Made by a program: the position numbers and the translations under genes. A stretch of DNA of 64,000 bases from contig NZ_JBFATZ010000002.1 of NCBI RefSeq assembly GCF_040678635.1, positions 124,001 to 188,000 of the forward strand. Reading direction: 5' to 3'. Shown in pieces: positions 59,833-64,000 of the stretch (position 1 is its first letter; each line of letters begins with the position of its first letter). The DNA is from Thermopolyspora sp040678635. GTDB lineage: Bacteria > Actinomycetota > Actinomycetes > Streptosporangiales > Streptosporangiaceae. The notes under the pieces were generated by a model. That model searched no databases and had not been told where the DNA came from. It saw only the letters and a list, made by a program, of their open reading frames with translations.

Positions 59833-61025
59833 GACGCGACGTTCTCCAGCACGACCGCCAGCCCTTGGCCCACACCGATGCAGATGGCCGCCACGCCCCA
59901 GCGTTCGCCGGACTCCACGAGCCGCGCCGCGAGGGTCCCGAGAATGCGCCCGCCCGAGGCGCCCAGCGGGTGCCCGATGGCGATCGCCCCGCCCTTGGCG
60001 TTGACGAGTTCGGCGTCCCGCAGCCCGAGCCTGAGCCAGGCGTCGATGCAGGCGATCGACTGGACGGCGAACGCCTCGTTCAGCTCGACGGCGCCGATGT
60101 CGTCCCAGGTGATGCCCGCCCGCTTGAGCGCGCCGTTGGCGGCCTCGACCGGGGCGTAGCCGAACTGCTGCGGCTCCAGCGCCATCCAGCCGCGACCGGC
60201 GATCCGCGCGATCGGGTCACGACCGATGGTCGCGGCCGCGCTCGCCGAGCCCAGCAGGACCGCGCTCGCGCCGTCGTTCAACGGTGAGCAGTTGCCTGCG
60301 GTGATCGTCCCGTTGGGCCGGAACGCCGGCTTCAGCGCCGCCAGCTTCTCCAGCGAGGTGTCGGGACGGATGCTCTCGTCCTGGACCAGGTCGGTGCCGG
60401 GGACGGGCACCACGAGGTCGTCGTAGAAGCCCTTGGCCCACGCCTCCGCCGCGAGGCGGTGCGAGCGGGCGCCGAACTCGTCCTGCCGCTCGCGCGAGAT
60501 CGAGAACTTCTCCTGCAACTGCTCGTTGCACTCGCCCAGCGAGACCGTCCACTCGGCGGGCATCCGCTTGTTCACCAGGCGCCAGCCCAGCGTCGTGGAG
60601 ACGGCGGTGACGTCGCCCGCCGGGAACCGGCGCGACGGCTTCGGCAGGACCCACGGCGCCCGCGTCATCGACTCCACGCCTCCGGCGATCGTGATCTCCG
60701 CGTCGCCGACCTCGATCATGCGTGAGGCCATCATGGCGGCGTCCAGCGACGAGCCGCAGAGCCGGTTCACCGTGGTGGCGGTCACCGTAACGGGCATGCC
60801 CGCCAGCAGTACGGCCATCCGGCCGACGTTGCGATTGTCCTCGCCGGCGCCGTTGGCGTTGCCCCAGAACACGTCGTCGACCAGGCCGGGATCCAGGCCC
60901 GGCGTGCGGTCGAGAAGTCCCTTCAACGCGATCGCGGCCAGATCGTCGGTCCTCGTGTCGGCCAAGGCTCCGTTGAACCGGCCGAACGGGGTCCGGACCG
61001 ACGCGTACACGTATGAGCTGCTCAT
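59829..61025 (-). CDS. Thiolase (3-oxoadipyl-CoA / acetyl-CoA acyltransferase, PcaF-like)
   Basis: A 398-residue degradative thiolase that cleaves a 3-oxoacyl-CoA with CoA to give acetyl-CoA (and succinyl-CoA if the substrate is 3-oxoadipyl-CoA). The acylated Cys90 is in VNRLCGSSLDA, the catalytic His lies in AKGGAIAIGHPLGASGGR, and the second Cys is in AAICIGVGQG. VRTPFGRFNGALADTRTDDLA at the start and FWGNANGAGEDNRNVGRMA resemble PcaF/PaaJ. Translation is coupled to CoA-transferase A by an ATGA overlap. It starts 27 bases after the monooxygenase stop. Confidence 0.9.
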   Translation of the reverse strand: MSSSYVYASVRTPFGRFNGALADTRTDDLAAIALKGLLDRTPGLDPGLVDDVFWGNANGAGEDNRNVGRMAVLLAGMPVTVTATTVNRLCGSSLDAAMMASRMIEVGDAEITIAGGVESMTRAPWVLPKPSRRFPAGDVTAVSTTLGWRLVNKRMPAEWTVSLGECNEQLQEKFSISRERQDEFGARSHRLAAEAWAKGFYDDLVVPVPGTDLVQDESIRPDTSLEKLAALKPAFRPNGTITAGNCSPLNDGASAVLLGSASAAATIGRDPIARIAGRGWMALEPQQFGYAPVEAANGALKRAGITWDDIGAVELNEAFAVQSIACIDAWLRLGLRDAELVNAKGGAIAIGHPLGASGGRILGTLAARLVESGERWGVAAICIGVGQGLAVVLENVAS

Positions 61026-61052
61026 CGGAGCGTCTCCACTTCCTGCCCCATC

Positions 61053-62138
61053 TCAGGAGGCGTCCTTCGCTTGCTTGCGGATGTCCTTGCCGATGTCCCT
61101 GCGGATGTCCCCGCGGATGTCGTCGTGGGAGGAGTCGTTGGTGGCGTCGAAGAGGTCGGTCGTGTAGGTGATCGCGTCCGAAGCCGTCGTGTCGTGCCAG
61201 TGCGGCAGGACGTGCCGCCCGACGAGGTCGAGCGTGTGGCGGGCGACCTCCGGCGGCATGCCGAACGGGGCGACCCGCAGTTGGACGGACGTGACCCCCG
61301 CCAAGACGTATCGAGTGATCGTCGCGTCGATCTCGTCGGGCGTGCCCACCATGGGGAACTCGGGCTGGGCGGGGCCGTCCGCACCCATCCACAAGCCCCG
61401 TTCGGTGTAGTAGTCGGTCGCGGCCTTCAGGTGGCGCGCGGCGAGCTCGCGGGCGGTGGCGGCGTTCTCGTGGACGACGCAGAACCTGGTGGTGGCGACC
61501 ACTCCCTCCGTCGCGCCCGGCCGTCCGTCGCGATACGCCCAGTAGGCGGCCGACTGCTTGATCAACAGGTCGTCGCAGTAGTTCGTCGCGCCGTAGAACC
61601 CGTCGGCGAGCGTCGCGGCGCGACGGGCCGAGGCGGCCACCTTGCCGCCCACCAGGATCCGCGGCCCGCCGCGCCGTACCGGGGGTGGGATCGCCACCGG
61701 CGCGTCGGTGCCCGCGTCGGCGGACCAGGCGTCGCGCAGCAGCTTCAGCGTGGCGTCGAAGGCCGCGCCGGCCGGACCCGACGCGGGCAGCCCGGCCCGC
61801 CCCGCGACCTCCGAGCCGCCGAGCCCGAGCCCGAGGGTGAGCCTCCCGCCGCACAGCTGGTCGAGCAGCGCGGCCTCGTAGGCCAGCTTCTCCGGGCTGT
61901 ACGCGCGCAGGAGCAGCACCGCCGAGCCCAGCGCCAGGGACGTCCGTCCGGCCAGATGTGCCAGGACCATCAGGGCGGACGGGAGGTGGAACGGCTGCGC
62001 GGCCGCGTGATAGCTCTCACCCACCCACGCGGAGTCGAAACCGTACCGCTCCGCGTGGGCGAGCAACGTGACCGCGCGATCCACCTGCGGGCGGACCGGC
62101 TCCCGGGAGCTCAAATCGAGCGCGACCCCCAGCCGCAT
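61053..62138 (-). CDS. Luciferase-like (LLM) flavin-dependent monooxygenase with a repeat tail
   Basis: A 361-residue bacterial-luciferase-fold, F420- or FMNH2-dependent oxidoreductase. Motifs include MRLGVALDLSSREPVRPQVD at the start, RYGFDSAWVGESYH, ALGSAVLLLRAYSPEKLAYE, LCGGRLTLGLGLGG and FCVVHENAATARELAARHL. F420 use is likely in this kind of organism but cannot be read from the sequence. The C-terminal 20 residues are an expanded repeat, DDIRGDIRRDIGKDIRKQ, coded by 12-base units, beyond the normal end of the fold. Its ATG directly follows the stop of the substrate-binding protein gene (TGA-ATG). It probably performs the first oxidation of the imported compound. Confidence 0.88.
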   Translation of the reverse strand: MRLGVALDLSSREPVRPQVDRAVTLLAHAERYGFDSAWVGESYHAAAQPFHLPSALMVLAHLAGRTSLALGSAVLLLRAYSPEKLAYEAALLDQLCGGRLTLGLGLGGSEVAGRAGLPASGPAGAAFDATLKLLRDAWSADAGTDAPVAIPPPVRRGGPRILVGGKVAASARRAATLADGFYGATNYCDDLLIKQSAAYWAYRDGRPGATEGVVATTRFCVVHENAATARELAARHLKAATDYYTERGLWMGADGPAQPEFPMVGTPDEIDATITRYVLAGVTSVQLRVAPFGMPPEVARHTLDLVGRHVLPHWHDTTASDAITYTTDLFDATNDSSHDDIRGDIRRDIGKDIRKQAKDAS

Positions 62139-63230
62139 TCAGCCGGCCTTCTGTGCTTGCTTGATGACATCGTCGTAGGAGAAGTCGTTGAACGCCTTGA
62201 ACATCGCGTCGGTGTAGATCTCCTTCGCCGGGAACTTCGTGATCAGTCCGGCCGAGGCCATGAAGTCGAGCGCACGGGTGGCCGCGGCGTCGTCGATCCG
62301 GCCCAGGGTCTTGTCGTCGAAGCCCTGCCCGTCCAGGCGGACCTGGAGGACCTTGACCCCGTCGGCCAGCGCCTTCTCCTCCGGGTCGGACCCGCGGGTC
62401 TCCGGGTAGAGCTTCCACAGGTCGCGGATCGCGGCCTCGGGGTTGGCCTTGGCGAAGACGAACGCCTTCGCCACCGCACGACCGAACCGCTGGAGGATGT
62501 CCTTCTTGGCCTCAAGGTTCTTCCGGGTCGTCGCGAAGCCGCCGCCCCACGCGTCCGCCGTCGCCTCGACCGGAAGCGGCGTCAGGGTGACGCCGGCGTT
62601 CTTGACGAGCTGGTACTGGATGTCCCAGAGCGCCAGCGCATCGACCTGGCCGGTCTTGATGGCGTTGATCTGCTGGGCGCCGGCGCCGATCGGCACCAGG
62701 CTGGCGGCGTTCTCGCTCATCCCGTTGAGCTTCAACGCGGTCCGGGCGAACGTCGCGCCGGAGCTCGCGACCGCGGAGACGCCGATCTTCTTGCCCTTCA
62801 GGTCGGCGATGCTCTTGACGTCCGAGCCGTCCGGCACCTGCAGGCTGTAGATCCACTTCGCCCAGTACGAGCTGAAGTAGGTCAGGTCCAGGTTCTTGCC
62901 GTGCCCGATGGCCACGGGCTCGACCGTCATGAGGCCGAGGTCGGCCCCGCCGGCGGCGACCTGCTGGGCCGCCTGGGTGGCCGACGGGAAGAGGTTGGTC
63001 GTGACCTTCAGGCCCTCCTCCTTGTAGAAGCCCTCGGCTTCCACGACGGCCATGACCGCGTAGCCGGCGTTCCAGCTCGGGGACGCCATCGCGAACGTCA
63101 CCGGCGTCAGCCCGCCGGACTTGGCCGGGCCGGCGGATTCGCTCTCGGAACCGCACGCACTCAGCGTCGCGGTCACGCACAGGATGGCGAACGCACTGCC
63201 GATGACCTTCACCGCTCGTCTGGTCTTCAT
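62139..63230 (-). CDS. ABC transporter substrate-binding lipoprotein (SsuA/THI5/NMT1 family)
   Basis: A 363-residue solute-binding lipoprotein with signal and lipobox LSAC (Cys26). The SsuA/TauA/THI5 fold follows: TFAMASPSWNAGYAVMAVVE, AEGFYKEEGLKVTTNLFPSA, TQAAQQVAAGGADLGLMTVE, IADLKGKKIGVSAVASSGAT and IKTGQVDALALWDIQYQL. Members bind sulfonates, pyrimidines, nitriles or aromatic acids. No permease or ATPase is inside the window; they may lie beyond the right edge. It starts 16 bases after the cupin stop. It identifies the operon as one for uptake as well as breakdown. Confidence 0.9.
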   Translation of the reverse strand: MKTRRAVKVIGSAFAILCVTATLSACGSESESAGPAKSGGLTPVTFAMASPSWNAGYAVMAVVEAEGFYKEEGLKVTTNLFPSATQAAQQVAAGGADLGLMTVEPVAIGHGKNLDLTYFSSYWAKWIYSLQVPDGSDVKSIADLKGKKIGVSAVASSGATFARTALKLNGMSENAASLVPIGAGAQQINAIKTGQVDALALWDIQYQLVKNAGVTLTPLPVEATADAWGGGFATTRKNLEAKKDILQRFGRAVAKAFVFAKANPEAAIRDLWKLYPETRGSDPEEKALADGVKVLQVRLDGQGFDDKTLGRIDDAAATRALDFMASAGLITKFPAKEIYTDAMFKAFNDFSYDDVIKQAQKAG

Positions 63231-63246
63231 GGTGAAACCTTCCCTC

Positions 63247-64000
63247 TTACTGGTTGGGGAGTGGGTAGGTGTCTTCGTTGAGCACCCGGCCCGGCGTCAG
63301 GGAGAAGTCCAGACGCGGCGGACAGAAGATGTCGATCAGCTGGTTGGTCCCCGCGCCCACGGCCTCGCTGGTGTGGATCATGGGCGGAGGGATCACGGCC
63401 ACCGAAGGACTGCCGCACCGCAGGTGCCGGTCCTCGCGCCACTCGCTGCGACGCCGGGACCACGGGGTCCGCAGGTGGTGGATGTACTCCCCCTCCACGG
63501 CGAGCGAGCACTGCTCGAAGTCGTCGTGGTCGTGCGGCGAGAGGGTGTTGGGGTCACGCGGACCGATCCTGGGCGCCAGGAAGTTGACCATGAAGGTGGT
63601 GCACCGCACGATCTGGCCCGGCCGGATGGCGTCCTGCGTCACCTGCAGGTCGGCCAGTCGGTAGGGCCGGATGCGATAACCCTCCGGCGGTTGCGGCCAC
63701 GGCTCGAACGGCTTGACGTTCGGGTGCGGCTCCGCGTACGACTCCCGGTTGCGCGCCTTGTCCAGCAGGTCGGTGGACCGAGAGCTGAACAACCGCACGA
63801 CGGTGCAGTCGGCGACGCCGGCGATCGCGCTGCCGCCCGGCGGGACCATCACCACCGCCTTGCCCGAGACCTGCTCGACCTCCCCCGACGCACGGACCTC
63901 GACGTCGCACTCGTCGTAGGGGAGGATCACGACGTACTCGTCCGGCTGATCATTCCGTTCCAGCACGTCGCCGGCGACCAGCGTCGTGTAGGCGAGCACG
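63247..64000 (-). CDS. Cupin-fold protein (5' end beyond the window)
   Basis: At least 250 residues are visible; the frame is open at the right edge, so the start may be GTG 63999 or further out. Two beta-barrel halves are suggested: an N-terminal one with DEYVVILPYDECDVEVRASG and VVMVPPGGSAI, and a C-terminal one with NTLSPHDHDDFEQCSLAVEG. There HDHDDFEQ supplies two His and a Glu that could hold an iron or other metal, and PPPMIHTSEAVGAG gives the second-motif His. It could be a ring-cleaving dioxygenase or an isomerase; the sequence alone does not decide. It is the most upstream gene seen of the leftward catabolic operon. Confidence 0.75.
   Translation of the reverse strand, partial: VLAYTTLVAGDVLERNDQPDEYVVILPYDECDVEVRASGEVEQVSGKAVVMVPPGGSAIAGVADCTVVRLFSSRSTDLLDKARNRESYAEPHPNVKPFEPWPQPPEGYRIRPYRLADLQVTQDAIRPGQIVRCTTFMVNFLAPRIGPRDPNTLSPHDHDDFEQCSLAVEGEYIHHLRTPWSRRRSEWREDRHLRCGSPSVAVIPPPMIHTSEAVGAGTNQLIDIFCPPRLDFSLTPGRVLNEDTYPLPNQ

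Overview
The window is very GC-rich, its genes nearly abut, GTG and TTG starts are common, and several start codons sit 6-9 bases after a TANNNT hexamer (leaderless-type promoters). Together with a tmRNA, a prfB-ftsE-ftsX-smpB block, a roughly 1,670-residue NAD-glutamate dehydrogenase and homologues of mycobacterial Rv proteins, this points to a filamentous actinomycete, most likely of the Streptosporangiales (Streptosporangiaceae or Thermomonosporaceae). That placement is inference. No rRNA, tRNA, CRISPR array, transposase or phage gene was seen, and the window reads as ordinary chromosome.

Layout. 1-3,287: 3' part of secA and an Rv3235-like gene. 3,645-9,014: an amino-sugar/PTS group, with a GntR/HutC regulator facing a SIS-domain sugar isomerase-like gene across a DasR-like operator, followed by ptsH (HPr), ptsI (enzyme I) and a NagZ-like lipoprotein. 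9,218-15,645: three HAD proteins, a DUF6912-type protein, acetoacetyl-CoA synthetase and a secreted flavin oxidase. 16,049-21,055: the large glutamate dehydrogenase. 21,097-31,152: a lipoprotein, prfB, a tiny zinc/membrane protein, ftsE, ftsX, smpB, a penicillin-binding-protein-like gene that has lost all three catalytic motifs, ssrA (tmRNA), and an intact paralogue of that PBP. 31,619-37,006: a stand-alone receiver protein, an HtrA-type protease, a proline-rich membrane protein and a two-domain acyl-CoA dehydrogenase.

37,109-53,962 is an envelope-polysaccharide locus: membrane glycosyltransferase-like proteins, a tiny DUF2613-like protein, a GT4 glycosyltransferase, an AftD-like arabinofuranosyltransferase, two DUF3068 proteins, a methyltransferase, an acyltransferase, and then UbiA, DprE1 and DprE2, which in mycobacteria make decaprenyl-phospho-arabinose. 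The gene set mirrors the Mycobacterium tuberculosis Rv0224c-Rv0228/Rv0236c region joined to the Rv3790-Rv3791/Rv3806c functions, with no mycolate gene in view. It predicts a lipid-linked arabinose donor supplied next to the transferases that would use it.

54,113-64,000: a flavin oxidoreductase preceded by two KstR-like operators, a conserved exported protein, and a tightly packed leftward operon running from beyond the right edge: cupin, ABC substrate-binding lipoprotein, luciferase-like monooxygenase, thiolase, CoA-transferase A and B, aldehyde dehydrogenase, and an NTF2-like protein. This looks like uptake and breakdown of an unidentified ring or branched compound, ending in beta-ketoadipate-type CoA chemistry. 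Its A/B subunit junction carries an 18-base tandem repeat that builds a 24-codon micro-ORF with ATGA overlaps at both ends.

A recurring theme is short-period (mostly 12- or 18-base) tandem repeats, often in coding frame, in unrelated genes and spacers.
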